Below are positions 45,534 to 54,468 of a DNA stretch of 64,000 bases, piece after piece; the stretch's first letter is position 1, and the number at the start of each line of letters is the position of its first letter. The DNA is from Poseidonibacter lekithochrous (GTDB lineage Bacteria; Campylobacterota; Campylobacteria; Campylobacterales; Arcobacteraceae). Under the pieces are notes generated by a model. It made no database searches. It saw only the letters and a list, made by a program, of their open reading frames with translations, and was not told the origin of the DNA. Location: the NCBI RefSeq assembly GCF_013283835.1, contig NZ_CP054052.1:1860001-1924000 (forward strand). The letters run 5' to 3'. A program made the position numbers and the translations under genes.

Positions 45534-46248
45534 ACTAGAAGTAAAAGATATTACAAAATCAATTAAAAAAACTCAAATTTTACATGGTATCTCACTAGAA
45601 GTAAAATCAGGTGAAATTGTTGGCTTACTTGGACCAAATGGAGCAGGAAAAACTACAACATTTTATACTGTATGTGGTCTTGTAAAACCATCAACTGGAA
45701 ATGTATATTTTGATGATAAAGATATTACATCATTACCTTTACATAAAAGGGCCCTAAAAGGTATTGGTTACTTACCACAAGAGTCTTCAATTTTCAAAGA
45801 CTTATCTGTTGAAGACAACTTAATGTTAGCAGCACAAATTGTTACAGATGATAAAGAAGAGCAACACAAAAGAGTTGAAGAGCTACTTGAAATCTTTAAT
45901 ATTGAACCAATTAGACAAAGAAAAGGTGTTTCTTTATCTGGTGGTGAGAGAAGAAGAACAGAAATAGCAAGAGCTTTAGTTTCTCATCCAAAATTCTTAT
46001 TACTTGATGAACCTTTTGCAGGTGTTGATCCAATTGCAGTAAAAGATATTCAAGAAATTATTCATCAATTAACTAAAATTAATATTGGTGTTTTAATTAC
46101 AGATCATAATGTTAGAGAAACATTAGAAATTTGTGATAGAGCTTATGTTATGAAAGCAGGGTCTTTATTAGTTAGTGGAACAAGTGAAGAGATTAAAAAA
46201 GATACAAAAGTAAGAGAACATTACTTAGGTGAAGACTTTAGTTTCTAA
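45523..46248 (+). CDS. lptB: LPS export ATPase LptB
   Basis: A 241-residue cytoplasmic ATPase that powers lipopolysaccharide transport with LptF and LptG. Walker A GPNGAGKTT, Q-loop LPQESS, signature LSGGERRRTEIARA, Walker B LLLDEPFAGVDP and H-loop ITDHNVRET are intact and typical of LptB. The start is TTG at 45523, inside the end of tsaE, where KIES and MNHRLEV frames overlap by 11 bases. In several Campylobacterota rpoN follows lptB; here a terminator follows, and no rpoN is seen. Confidence 0.95.
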   Translation: MNHRLEVKDITKSIKKTQILHGISLEVKSGEIVGLLGPNGAGKTTTFYTVCGLVKPSTGNVYFDDKDITSLPLHKRALKGIGYLPQESSIFKDLSVEDNLMLAAQIVTDDKEEQHKRVEELLEIFNIEPIRQRKGVSLSGGERRRTEIARALVSHPKFLLLDEPFAGVDPIAVKDIQEIIHQLTKINIGVLITDHNVRETLEICDRAYVMKAGSLLVSGTSEEIKKDTKVREHYLGEDFSF

Positions 46249-46285
46249 AACAAAAAGTAATAACTACATAGTTATTACTTTGTTT
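46248..46285. terminator. Bidirectional hairpin between lptB and the response regulator gene
   Basis: AAGTAATAACTA and TAGTTATTACTT form an almost perfect stem with a tight loop, extended after one bulge by A/T pairs. It sits between convergent genes, includes the minus gene's stop (46264-46266) and reads T-rich out of each side. Confidence 0.7.
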
Positions 46286-47583
46286 CTCCCTTGATTTTTT
46301 GCTTCATATAAAGCATCATCAACTCTAGCAATAAAACTATCTTCTTCATCTTCAAGTTTTAGTACAGATACACCAAAACTAGCTGTAATAGAAAGATCTA
46401 AAGAACTTATCTTTTTATTTTCAATTGCCTCTCTAATTTTTTCAGCAACATTTCTTGCACCTTCAAGGTCAGTTTCTGGTAATAAGATTAAGAATTCTTC
46501 TCCACCCCAACGTACAACAGTGTCATGTTCTCTAACACTTGCTAATACTATTTGAGAAATATCTTTTAAAACTTCATCCCCAATTTGGTGTCCATGAGTA
46601 TCATTTATATTTTTAAACAGATCTAAATCAAATAAAACAAGTGATAGATCATTTTTATATCTAATACCTCTTCTTATTTCTTTACCAAATAACTCTTTGA
46701 ATTTATTTCTATTATTTAAACCTGTTAAAGAATCATGACTTGCTTGATACTCTAATAAATTAGATTTTTCTTTTAATTCTGTAACATCAGTTAATGAGAT
46801 AACAAAATAGTCTATCTTATTATCATAGTTATCAATATTTACAGTAAAAACTCTCTCTTCATTATTTTTATTTTTTATTTTTACAACTCTATCAACTTCT
46901 GGAAGATTCTTAATATATTTAATCCAACAATCTTGTTTTATTAATAAAGTTCTAGTTACAAAGCCATATTCTTCTTGGAAAAAATCATAAATATTATCAG
47001 TCTTTTCTGTAAATTCATCAATTGAATTAACTTCAAAGAAATCTAAGAATTTCTTATTAACATTCGTAATAGTTTCATTGTTTGTAACAATTACAATATT
47101 ATCTTGTGCATCAAGAATTGATTTTATCTTTTGAATTTCTTGTTCAACTCTAGTTTCTAATGAAATATTTAGTTGTTCAAGTTTTCTTTTTAAAATAATA
47201 GGCTCAATTGCTTTAATCATACTCTCAACTAATTGGTATAAATCAATTGGTTTCATAGCATAAGTATTTACACCTACATCAATAGCTTTTTTTAGAAAAT
47301 TTGGATCATTATGAGCACTTGTAATAACAATAGGAATTAAATCATTTATTTTTTTAATTCTAGTACACATTTCTAAGCCATCCATTTTTGGCATATTAAT
47401 GTCAGAAACAATTAAATCAATCTGATCTTGATGTTTTTCAAATGTTTCTAATCCTACTAATCCATTTTCAGCAGAATATACTTTTTTTACAAGAGATCCT
47501 AATAATTTTGATGTAAACTCTCTTACATCATTTTCATCTTCAACATATAAAACAGAAATGTCTTGTAATATTTCTTTATTCAT
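46264..47583 (-). CDS. Response regulator with diguanylate cyclase output (REC-PAS-GGDEF)
   Basis: A protein of 439 residues that should make c-di-GMP. I choose the ATG at 47583, since AGGAG lies five bases upstream; an in-frame ATG seven codons earlier lacks a site. The receiver (about 5-125) has acidic VEDEND, phospho-Asp in IVSDINMPKMDG and KPID. A PAS-like segment (about 150-270) leads to the GGDEF domain with RWGGEEF and the allosteric RxxD (REHD) five residues before it, so it is probably active and product-inhibited. Its start overlaps the end of the EAL gene by eight bases, so the two opposing enzymes are coupled. Confidence 0.9.
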   Translation of the reverse strand: MNKEILQDISVLYVEDENDVREFTSKLLGSLVKKVYSAENGLVGLETFEKHQDQIDLIVSDINMPKMDGLEMCTRIKKINDLIPIVITSAHNDPNFLKKAIDVGVNTYAMKPIDLYQLVESMIKAIEPIILKRKLEQLNISLETRVEQEIQKIKSILDAQDNIVIVTNNETITNVNKKFLDFFEVNSIDEFTEKTDNIYDFFQEEYGFVTRTLLIKQDCWIKYIKNLPEVDRVVKIKNKNNEERVFTVNIDNYDNKIDYFVISLTDVTELKEKSNLLEYQASHDSLTGLNNRNKFKELFGKEIRRGIRYKNDLSLVLFDLDLFKNINDTHGHQIGDEVLKDISQIVLASVREHDTVVRWGGEEFLILLPETDLEGARNVAEKIREAIENKKISSLDLSITASFGVSVLKLEDEEDSFIARVDDALYEAKNQGRNKVITM

Positions 47584-49561
47584 TTGTATCTCCTGGAAAT
47601 TCATATAAATCTGGTTTTGATATTGGTGCAGAGAAATAATAACCTTGTGAAAAGTCAGCTCCTAAATCTTTAATAATATCAAATATCTTTTCATTCTCAA
47701 CAAACTCTGCAATTGTTTGTAAGTTTAAACTTTTTGCAAATTCTATAATTGTTTTTGTAATCTTATATGAGTTTTCATCTGTTGCAATATTCTTAATTAA
47801 TGATGCATCAATTTTTAAATAATCAACATTCATTTTTAATAAATGCTCAAAGTTTGAGTATCCTGAACCAAAATCATCAATTGCAACTTTACAACCTAAT
47901 GCTTTAATCTCATCAATAAAAGAGATTAAAAAACTATAGTTTTTTACATTTTCATCTTCTAGAATTTCAAATACAACTCTATTTCCAACTTTATATTTTC
48001 TTAGCATTTCTTTAATAAAATCTAAGAACCCAGGTTCTTCAATATCTTCATAAGAAATATTTACAGAAAATTCAAATGGTAAATTTTCAAATCTTTTAAA
48101 AGATTTTTCAATTACTATCTTTGTAAGTTTTGTATATTGGTTAGATTTTTTTGAAATATCTAAGAAAAAGAATGGTGAAATAACCTTTTCTTCTTCATCA
48201 ATTAGTCTTACTAAACACTCATACTTATCAACTTTCATTGTATTATTGTTAATTAAAGGCTGAAAAAATACTTCAATTTTATCATTAATAAATGCAGCTT
48301 TTAGTTTTTTAGTCCAAAGCATATTATTTTCATACTCTTGAAATTTGTCAAGTTCATCATAAAATACTAAGTAATCTTTATGATCTTTTTTTGCTGATTG
48401 CAATGCAATATCAGCAGTAATTAGCTTATTATTCTTATGAGAAAAAGAGATTCCGCAAGTAAGTTTTACATCAATCTCATATTGATCAAAATGGAATACT
48501 TTTTTATATACAGAATCAACTATATCTCTTATTATCTCAAGAAATTTATCTTGTTCTAAAGTTGTATTAGTAACACAATAAGTATCCGCAGGGAACTTAT
48601 ATAGACTTAAATCTGGATAGTTTTCAATACTTGCATAAATTAGTTCTCCAACACCTTTTAGTATGGAATCACCAATTTTATGACCAAAGAAGTCATTAAT
48701 CTCTTTAAATGAGTTAATATCTAAAATAGAAATTGATTCTAATATTAAATCTTTATTACTTTGTAATTGTTCAATTAATCTTGCTCTATTAGGTAACTTT
48801 GTTAAGTTATCTGTATATAAAAGATTATCTAGATCATTTTTATATTTTATTTCATGGCTAATATCAGTTAGTAAAATAATACTTGTATTGTTATGTGTTA
48901 AATTAATTCTTTGAATTGAGAAAAATTTCTTTTCATCATTTTCATTAATAATACAAACTTTTGTGCCTTTTTCATCACAATATTTTAACCAGTCTTTATT
49001 TTCTTTAGTAACTGTAGATGTTTCTTCAATTTCAAAAGCATTAGAAATTACATTGTATTTTCTATTAACTTCATTCTCATTTTCACAACCAGTAAGTTTA
49101 TTAAAATGATCATTTGTAAAAATGGCATTAAAACCATCTGTTATGAAAAGTGGATTATTTATATTTTTGATTACTGAACTTGAAAGTTCATGTTCTTTTT
49201 GTAAGAAACTATCTTTTTTGAATGCTCGTGTGTAATATTCAAATTTTGAAAGAATTTCTTCATAGTTTAAAGGTTTGATTAAAATATCCATTTCTCTTAA
49301 TGATGAACTACCAGAGGGTAGTTCATTTGCTAAAAGAATTACATAGATACCTAAATCATTACATTTCTCTATTATCTCACTATGATTGTCAATACTCGTA
49401 CTTAACAAAACAAGATTACTATTTTCAATATTAAATAGAATTTCATCACCATTTGATGAAAAACTTATATTAATATCATCTAATTTATCTTTAATAAACT
49501 GATTGAAATCTTTGAAATCTTTTAGACTAATATCAGCTATTAATACATTGAAACGCATCAT
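47576..49561 (-). CDS. c-di-GMP phosphodiesterase with inactive GGDEF (PAS-GGDEF-EAL)
   Basis: A 661-residue signalling protein. The first 120 residues resemble a receiver (LIADISLKDF, LIKPLNYEE) but lack a clean phospho-acceptor pocket. A PAS-like domain (about 130-235) is followed by a GGDEF domain whose motif reads PADTY, so it cannot be a cyclase. The EAL domain (about 410-650) keeps the glutamate in KYECLVRL, the NISYEDI, FEILED, DDFGSGYSN, KIDASLI and QGYYFSAP motifs, so it probably degrades c-di-GMP to pGpG. The gene starts with ATGATG after AAGGTAA. It precedes the REC-GGDEF gene in one unit; together they could set c-di-GMP and so adhesin retention, an inference. Confidence 0.9.
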   Translation of the reverse strand: MMRFNVLIADISLKDFKDFNQFIKDKLDDINISFSSNGDEILFNIENSNLVLLSTSIDNHSEIIEKCNDLGIYVILLANELPSGSSSLREMDILIKPLNYEEILSKFEYYTRAFKKDSFLQKEHELSSSVIKNINNPLFITDGFNAIFTNDHFNKLTGCENENEVNRKYNVISNAFEIEETSTVTKENKDWLKYCDEKGTKVCIINENDEKKFFSIQRINLTHNNTSIILLTDISHEIKYKNDLDNLLYTDNLTKLPNRARLIEQLQSNKDLILESISILDINSFKEINDFFGHKIGDSILKGVGELIYASIENYPDLSLYKFPADTYCVTNTTLEQDKFLEIIRDIVDSVYKKVFHFDQYEIDVKLTCGISFSHKNNKLITADIALQSAKKDHKDYLVFYDELDKFQEYENNMLWTKKLKAAFINDKIEVFFQPLINNNTMKVDKYECLVRLIDEEEKVISPFFFLDISKKSNQYTKLTKIVIEKSFKRFENLPFEFSVNISYEDIEEPGFLDFIKEMLRKYKVGNRVVFEILEDENVKNYSFLISFIDEIKALGCKVAIDDFGSGYSNFEHLLKMNVDYLKIDASLIKNIATDENSYKITKTIIEFAKSLNLQTIAEFVENEKIFDIIKDLGADFSQGYYFSAPISKPDLYEFPGDTNE

Positions 49562-49643
49562 TTACCTTAAACTTATAATTTTTATAGTTTTCCATAAAAT
49601 TGCTTTAATATTACTTTATATTCTTATTTTTACTCTGTTTTTA

Positions 49644-50369
49644 TTATTTATTAAAAATTTTTAACGCATTATCCAAATCTTCTTGAGTATCAATACCAAA
49701 AGATTTTGATTCAACTTTAACCATTGCTATTATATTTCCGTTGTCAATTGCTCTTAGTTGTTCTAATTTTTCAACTGATTCCAATTTAGAAGGAGATAAT
49801 GAGCAAAAATTATTTAATGATTTTTTAGTGAATCCATAGATACCTAAATGGCCATTATAAATTGCATTTTCATAGTGATCTCTATGATAAGGAACTTTAG
49901 CTCTGGAGAAATAAATTGCATTAGTATTTTCATCCAGTACAACTTTAACATGGTTTGGATCATCAGCAAGTTCTGAGCTAATTTGTTTATGACAAGATAC
50001 AATCATTACATCTTCATTATCTTCATTTACTTTTTTAACTCTATTTATTACAGCTTGAACTACCTCTGTTTCAATAAAAGGTTCATCAGCTTGAACATTA
50101 ATAATAATTTCATTGTCATCTAAATTTAACTTGTTTACTGCTTCATTAATTCTATCCGTACCACTTTGGTGTTCACTTGATGTCATTACAGCATCAAAAC
50201 CATGTTCTTTTGCTAAATCTATAACTTCTTGTGAATCTGTTGCAATTACAACTTTATCTAATGAACTAACTTGTTTAGCTGTTTTGATTACCATTGGTAA
50301 GCCTAAAATATCAACCAATATTTTATTAGCAAATCTACTTGAATTCAATCTTGCAGGGATGATTATCAT
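49644..50369 (-). CDS. kdsB: 3-deoxy-manno-octulosonate cytidylyltransferase
   Basis: A 241-residue enzyme that activates KDO as CMP-KDO for lipid A core synthesis. MIIIPARLNSSRFANKIL is the CTP-binding start; VQADEPFIE, SFGIDTQEDL near the end and YFSRAKVPYHRD are family motifs. AAGGAAT precedes the ATG. Divergent from polA with an 86-base gap; lgt and lptB nearby also serve the envelope. Confidence 0.95.
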   Translation of the reverse strand: MIIIPARLNSSRFANKILVDILGLPMVIKTAKQVSSLDKVVIATDSQEVIDLAKEHGFDAVMTSSEHQSGTDRINEAVNKLNLDDNEIIINVQADEPFIETEVVQAVINRVKKVNEDNEDVMIVSCHKQISSELADDPNHVKVVLDENTNAIYFSRAKVPYHRDHYENAIYNGHLGIYGFTKKSLNNFCSLSPSKLESVEKLEQLRAIDNGNIIAMVKVESKSFGIDTQEDLDNALKIFNK

Positions 50370-50455
50370 ATTTATATTCCTTCTTGTAAAACCTTATTTA
50401 AAGTAGATGTATTATATTATAAAATCTTTAAATAACTATATGAAAGAAGAAATTA

Positions 50456-53143
50456 ATGAAAAAAACAATAACTGTTATAGATACTTTTGGATTCTTATTT
50501 AGAGCTTATTATGCTCTACCTCCATTAAAATCAAAAACTGGTTTCCCAACAGGATTACTAACTGGTTTTATGAATTTTGTTTCAAATGTAGGTAAAGATT
50601 TTCAAACAGACTATATAGTATTTGCACTTGATTCTAAAGGTGATACTTTTAGAAGTGATATATATCCAGAATATAAATCTCATAGACCAGATGTTCCAGA
50701 AGATTTATTAAAACAATTACCAATTGCAATTGATTTCATTGAAAAAATGGGCTTTAAATCAGCTATTAAAACAGGTTTTGAAGCAGATGATCTTATCGCA
50801 TCTATTGCATATGATGCAAAAGAAAAAGGTTTAGAAGTAAGAGTTGTATCACATGATAAAGATTTATACCAACTAATACAAGAAGATATATTCTTATTTG
50901 ACCCAATTAAAAAAACAGTTATTACAGAAGTAGAATGTTATGACAAGTATGGAGTTTATCCTAGCCAATTTACTGATTATCAATCATTATTAGGGGATAG
51001 CGCGGATAATGTTCCTGGAGTTAAAGGAGTAGGGGCTAAAACAGCTGAAGCTTTAATCAAAGAATACGGGACACTTGATAATATTTATGAAAACTTAGAA
51101 AATATTGAGAAAAAAAGATGGAAAACTTTATTAACAGATGGTAAAGAATTAGCTTATATTTCAAAACAATTAGTTACTTTAAGTACAGATTGTCATTGTA
51201 TTGATAATTTAGATGAGTTTCAATTACCCAATGAGAATCCAATTTTAAAAATCTCTGATACTTTAATGGAATATGATTTACATAGAATTATTGACAGAGT
51301 AAATAAAAATGGCTTGAATTATAAAACAAAACTTCCAGATGCTCCTGCACCAAAAGTAGAAATAAAAAGAGATTATATTCTTCTAAATAATGAAAATGAA
51401 TTAATCAAAGTAATTAATTCAATTCCAAAAGATTCTATTGTAGCTTTTGATACAGAAACTACAGATGTAGATACTAAAAGTGCAAAAATAGTAGGATTCT
51501 CATTTGCATGGGAAGATGATAAAGCTTATTATGCACCAATAGGGCATTTTTATTTAGGAGTAGAAGATCAAATAAGTTTAGATAGTGCAAAAAAAGCTAT
51601 TGAATTATTAAATAACTACAAATTAGTTTTACAAAACTTCAAATATGATTATGTAATTGTTAAAAAGAATTTAAATATAGAATTAACTTTATACGCAGAT
51701 ACAATGATTTTAGCTTGGTTATTAAATACAAGTGAAAAAGTGGGATTAGATTATCAAGTAGATAAATATTTTGACCATAAAATGATTGCTTTTAAAGATG
51801 TAGTAAAAAAAGGTGAAAACTTCTCTAATGTAGAATTATCAAAAGCTTGCGAATATGCAGCTGAAGATGCTTTAATGACATTAAAGCTATTTAATAAGCT
51901 TTTAGAGAGATTTAAAGAGACAGAAAATGAAACTTTATTAGAATTAGCATTTAGTACTGAATTTGACTTTATTAATGTATTAGCGAATATGGAAGATAAC
52001 GGTGTTAAGATCAATACTAAGCAATTAGAGGACTTAAAAGTATCAAATAGTGCATTTGTTCAAGAATTAACTTCTAAGATATATGAAGCAGCTGGTGGAG
52101 AGTTTAATATTAACTCGCCTAAACAATTAGGAGTTATATTATTTGAAACACTAGGACTACCAGTAGTTAAAAAAACAAAGACTGGGTATAGTACAAATGA
52201 AGTGGTATTACACAAACTAATTGATTCACATGAAATTATTCCTTTACTATTACAATATAGAGAAGCTTTTAAACTACAATCAACTTATATTGAACCATTA
52301 TTAGAACTTGCGCTTAAAAATGATGAAAATAAAATTTTTACTTCATTTTTACAAACTGGAACTGCAACAGGTAGATTAAGTTCAAAAAATCCTAATTTAC
52401 AAAATATTCCAGTAAGAAGTGAAGCAGGTGGGAAAATAAGAAAAGCATTCATTGCAAGAGAAGGCTACAAACTTGTTGGTATTGATTACTCTCAAATTGA
52501 ATTAAGACTTCTTGCTCACTTTAGTGAAGATGAAGCTTTATTAAATGCATTCAATAGTGGCCTTGATATTCATAGACAAACAGCCGTTAAAATTTTCGGT
52601 GAAGAATTAGCAGATGAAAAAAGATCAATAGCAAAATCAATTAACTTTGGATTACTATATGGTATGGGTTCAAAAAAACTTGGAGATACTCTTGGAATTC
52701 CTTCTAAAGAAGCAAAAGTTTATATTGAATCATATTTTGATGCATTCGTTAGTGTAAAAAATTATCTTAAATCAATTGAAGAGTACTCATATGAGCATGG
52801 ATTTGTAAAAACATTATTAAATAGAAAACGATTATTTGACTATGATTCAGCAAATGGAATGCAAAAAGCAGCATATTTAAGAGAATCAGTTAATACTTTA
52901 TTTCAAGGAAGTGCAGCCGATTTAATTAAACTTTCAATGATTGAAATTGATAAAAAATACAAAAATAACCAAGATATTAAAATGCTACTTCAAATCCATG
53001 ACGAACTTATCTTTGAGATTAAAGATGACATGATTGAAGAAATAACTAAAGATTTAGTTAGTATTATGGAGAATATTTTAGAGTTAAAAGTACCTTTAGA
53101 GGTGTCAAAGTGTGTAGGAATGACATGGCAGGATTTAAAATAA
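50456..53143 (+). CDS. polA: DNA polymerase I
   Basis: An 895-residue enzyme for repair and Okazaki-fragment maturation. An N-terminal 5'-3' exonuclease domain (about 1-270, TVIDTFGFLFRAYYALP, LGDSADNVPGVKGVG) is followed by a 3'-5' exonuclease domain with the metal pair DTE in AFDTETTD (about 340), so proofreading seems intact, as in E. coli and unlike Thermus. The polymerase part has TGRLSSKNPNLQNIPVR, DYSQIELRLLAHFS, NFGLLYGMG and IHDELIFE. A purine-rich stretch precedes the ATG. Length is normal for the family. Confidence 0.97.
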   Translation: MKKTITVIDTFGFLFRAYYALPPLKSKTGFPTGLLTGFMNFVSNVGKDFQTDYIVFALDSKGDTFRSDIYPEYKSHRPDVPEDLLKQLPIAIDFIEKMGFKSAIKTGFEADDLIASIAYDAKEKGLEVRVVSHDKDLYQLIQEDIFLFDPIKKTVITEVECYDKYGVYPSQFTDYQSLLGDSADNVPGVKGVGAKTAEALIKEYGTLDNIYENLENIEKKRWKTLLTDGKELAYISKQLVTLSTDCHCIDNLDEFQLPNENPILKISDTLMEYDLHRIIDRVNKNGLNYKTKLPDAPAPKVEIKRDYILLNNENELIKVINSIPKDSIVAFDTETTDVDTKSAKIVGFSFAWEDDKAYYAPIGHFYLGVEDQISLDSAKKAIELLNNYKLVLQNFKYDYVIVKKNLNIELTLYADTMILAWLLNTSEKVGLDYQVDKYFDHKMIAFKDVVKKGENFSNVELSKACEYAAEDALMTLKLFNKLLERFKETENETLLELAFSTEFDFINVLANMEDNGVKINTKQLEDLKVSNSAFVQELTSKIYEAAGGEFNINSPKQLGVILFETLGLPVVKKTKTGYSTNEVVLHKLIDSHEIIPLLLQYREAFKLQSTYIEPLLELALKNDENKIFTSFLQTGTATGRLSSKNPNLQNIPVRSEAGGKIRKAFIAREGYKLVGIDYSQIELRLLAHFSEDEALLNAFNSGLDIHRQTAVKIFGEELADEKRSIAKSINFGLLYGMGSKKLGDTLGIPSKEAKVYIESYFDAFVSVKNYLKSIEEYSYEHGFVKTLLNRKRLFDYDSANGMQKAAYLRESVNTLFQGSAADLIKLSMIEIDKKYKNNQDIKMLLQIHDELIFEIKDDMIEEITKDLVSIMENILELKVPLEVSKCVGMTWQDLK

Positions 53144-53185
53144 GCTTAATGCTAACTTAATATTGTAAAATATCCTACTATTATT

Positions 53186-53214
53186 TTGACAAATAAAGAA
53201 ATATTTGTTATTAT
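53186..53214 (+). promoter_or_regulatory. Consensus sigma-70 promoter
   Basis: TTGACA (53186-53191), 17-base spacer, TATTAT (53209-53214), giving a start near 53221 and a leader of about 27 bases to the response regulator ATG at 53248. A clear -35 is uncommon in this group. Confidence 0.75.
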
Positions 53215-53247
53215 TATGTCTTAAATCAATATATAAAGAGTATTTAC

Positions 53248-53949
53248 ATGTTAAAAACAGTTAGAAATATAAGAAAATTATATAACGCAAAGTTACTTTT
53301 TATTAGTAGTGACGAAAACGTACAACAAACGATTGAGAATGAGTTTGATGATTATTTTAAAGAATTAAAAATTGCAACAAATATTAATGACGCGCTTGAA
53401 TTAGCATGTTCTAACAGTTATGATATGGCTGTTATTGATACTAATATCAAAGATGTATCTTTTTCAGAATTATGTTCTGAATTAGGTCAGTTAGCACCAA
53501 CATTACCAAAAATTGTAATTTCTGATTCTGATGAAAATGAAAACATCGTTTCAGCTATTAATAATGGTGCTTATACTTTTCTTTCTAAACCATTAAGAGC
53601 TAAAGATATTAAATTAGCTGTTATTATGTGTTTAAACCAAACTAAAAGAGGCGATAAAATCGAATTTGATAATGGTATCTACTTTGATGAGTATAGAGAC
53701 CAATTTTTTAAATCAGGTGGAGTTCTAATTGACTTTACAAGATTAGAAAAATCATTCCTTAAATTATTAATTACTAAGCGAAATGATATAACAGATTATG
53801 ATATGATTAAAGAAGTAGTTTGGAAAGGTAAGGATATGTCAATTTATACGATGAGAAATATCGTAAATAAAATTAGACAAAAAACTTACTATGAAATTAT
53901 TAAAAACCACTCTAACAAAGGGTATACAATAGACAATCTTAAAAAATAA
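53248..53949 (+). CDS. OmpR-like response regulator
   Basis: A 233-residue protein. The receiver (about 14-130) has the phospho-Asp in MAVIDTNIKD and the lysine in FLSKPLRAKD, but the acidic pocket reads SSDEN, slightly unusual. Residues about 140-230 form a winged helix (TRLEKSFLKLLI, YTMRNIVNKIRQKTYYEIIKNHSNKGYTI, cut here as MRNIVNKIRQKT). No kinase is adjacent. A consensus promoter precedes it and two small genes follow. Target genes unknown. Confidence 0.85.
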   Translation: MLKTVRNIRKLYNAKLLFISSDENVQQTIENEFDDYFKELKIATNINDALELACSNSYDMAVIDTNIKDVSFSELCSELGQLAPTLPKIVISDSDENENIVSAINNGAYTFLSKPLRAKDIKLAVIMCLNQTKRGDKIEFDNGIYFDEYRDQFFKSGGVLIDFTRLEKSFLKLLITKRNDITDYDMIKEVVWKGKDMSIYTMRNIVNKIRQKTYYEIIKNHSNKGYTIDNLKK

Positions 53950-53988
53950 GATTGCCTATTTGCAAAATATTAATAAAAAAGTTATAAT

Positions 53989-54180
53989 ATGGAAGAACTA
54001 ATCGTTTCAAAAGAAGAATTAGTCCAATTGTTTGAAGATCAGACTATCGAAGATACTGGTCGAGGATGGTTAATGGAAGGTAAAGAAGTAGAAATTATTG
54101 CTTTACATGATGTTGATCCTAAATTCCTTCAAGACGTAACAAATGCTAAGTTCTACAAATTAATTCAAAAAGGTAAATAA
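53989..54180 (+). CDS. Small unknown protein, 63 residues
   Basis: An acidic 63-residue protein with no recognisable domain, membrane segment or cysteine. It begins EELIVSKEELVQLF and ends FYKLIQKGK; the middle reads TGRGWLMEGKEVEIIALHDVDP. No ribosome binding site precedes the ATG, and TATAAT abuts it directly, so either translation depends on upstream RNA or the start is elsewhere. It is followed two bases later by the zinc-ribbon gene, with which it may be co-expressed. Confidence 0.7.
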   Translation: MEELIVSKEELVQLFEDQTIEDTGRGWLMEGKEVEIIALHDVDPKFLQDVTNAKFYKLIQKGK

Positions 54181-54182
54181 TA

Positions 54183-54446
54183 ATGTCGCATTGTCCTTAT
54201 TGCAAAAAGAAGATTGCTATGAGTAAGGCTTTTTGTTCAAGAAGCTGTAAAGAAAACTATTTTCAACTAATCGCTATTCAAATTCCAAAGCCATTTTTAA
54301 AAAGAATATTTGTTTTTTGTACACCAGAACAAAGAGAAACTGAAATCGAAAATTTTGCTAACAGACATGGCTGGAGATTAGATTTATTAAAGAAAAAGAT
54401 TGATGAACTGGCTATTGAGTCAGGTTACATTGAAGAGAATAGTTAA
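54183..54446 (+). CDS. Small zinc-ribbon protein, 87 residues
   Basis: An 87-residue protein with CPYCKKK at residue 4 and CSRSCKENYF at 18, a four-cysteine zinc site, followed by two basic helices (RRxxGWRLDLLKKKIDELA-like). It resembles short zinc-binding proteins common in Campylobacterota but I cannot name it. It lies two bases after the 63-residue gene and ends near a palindrome shared with lgt. Function unknown; a nucleic-acid role is possible. Confidence 0.75.
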   Translation: MSHCPYCKKKIAMSKAFCSRSCKENYFQLIAIQIPKPFLKRIFVFCTPEQRETEIENFANRHGWRLDLLKKKIDELAIESGYIEENS

Positions 54447-54462
54447 CATATATTGTTAACTA
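54440..54462. terminator. Palindromic hairpin between zinc-ribbon gene and lgt
   Basis: TAGTTAACA and TGTTAACTA pair over nine bases around a five-base loop. It includes the stop of the zinc-ribbon gene and is followed by T-rich DNA on the plus strand. Modest GC makes termination only likely. Confidence 0.5.
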
Positions 54463-54468
54463 CTATCT

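Noticed and set aside
53983-53991. TATAAT directly before the 63-residue gene ATG, as a promoter
   Set aside because: It abuts the ATG, so transcription would start inside the gene; it is likely chance or serves another start.
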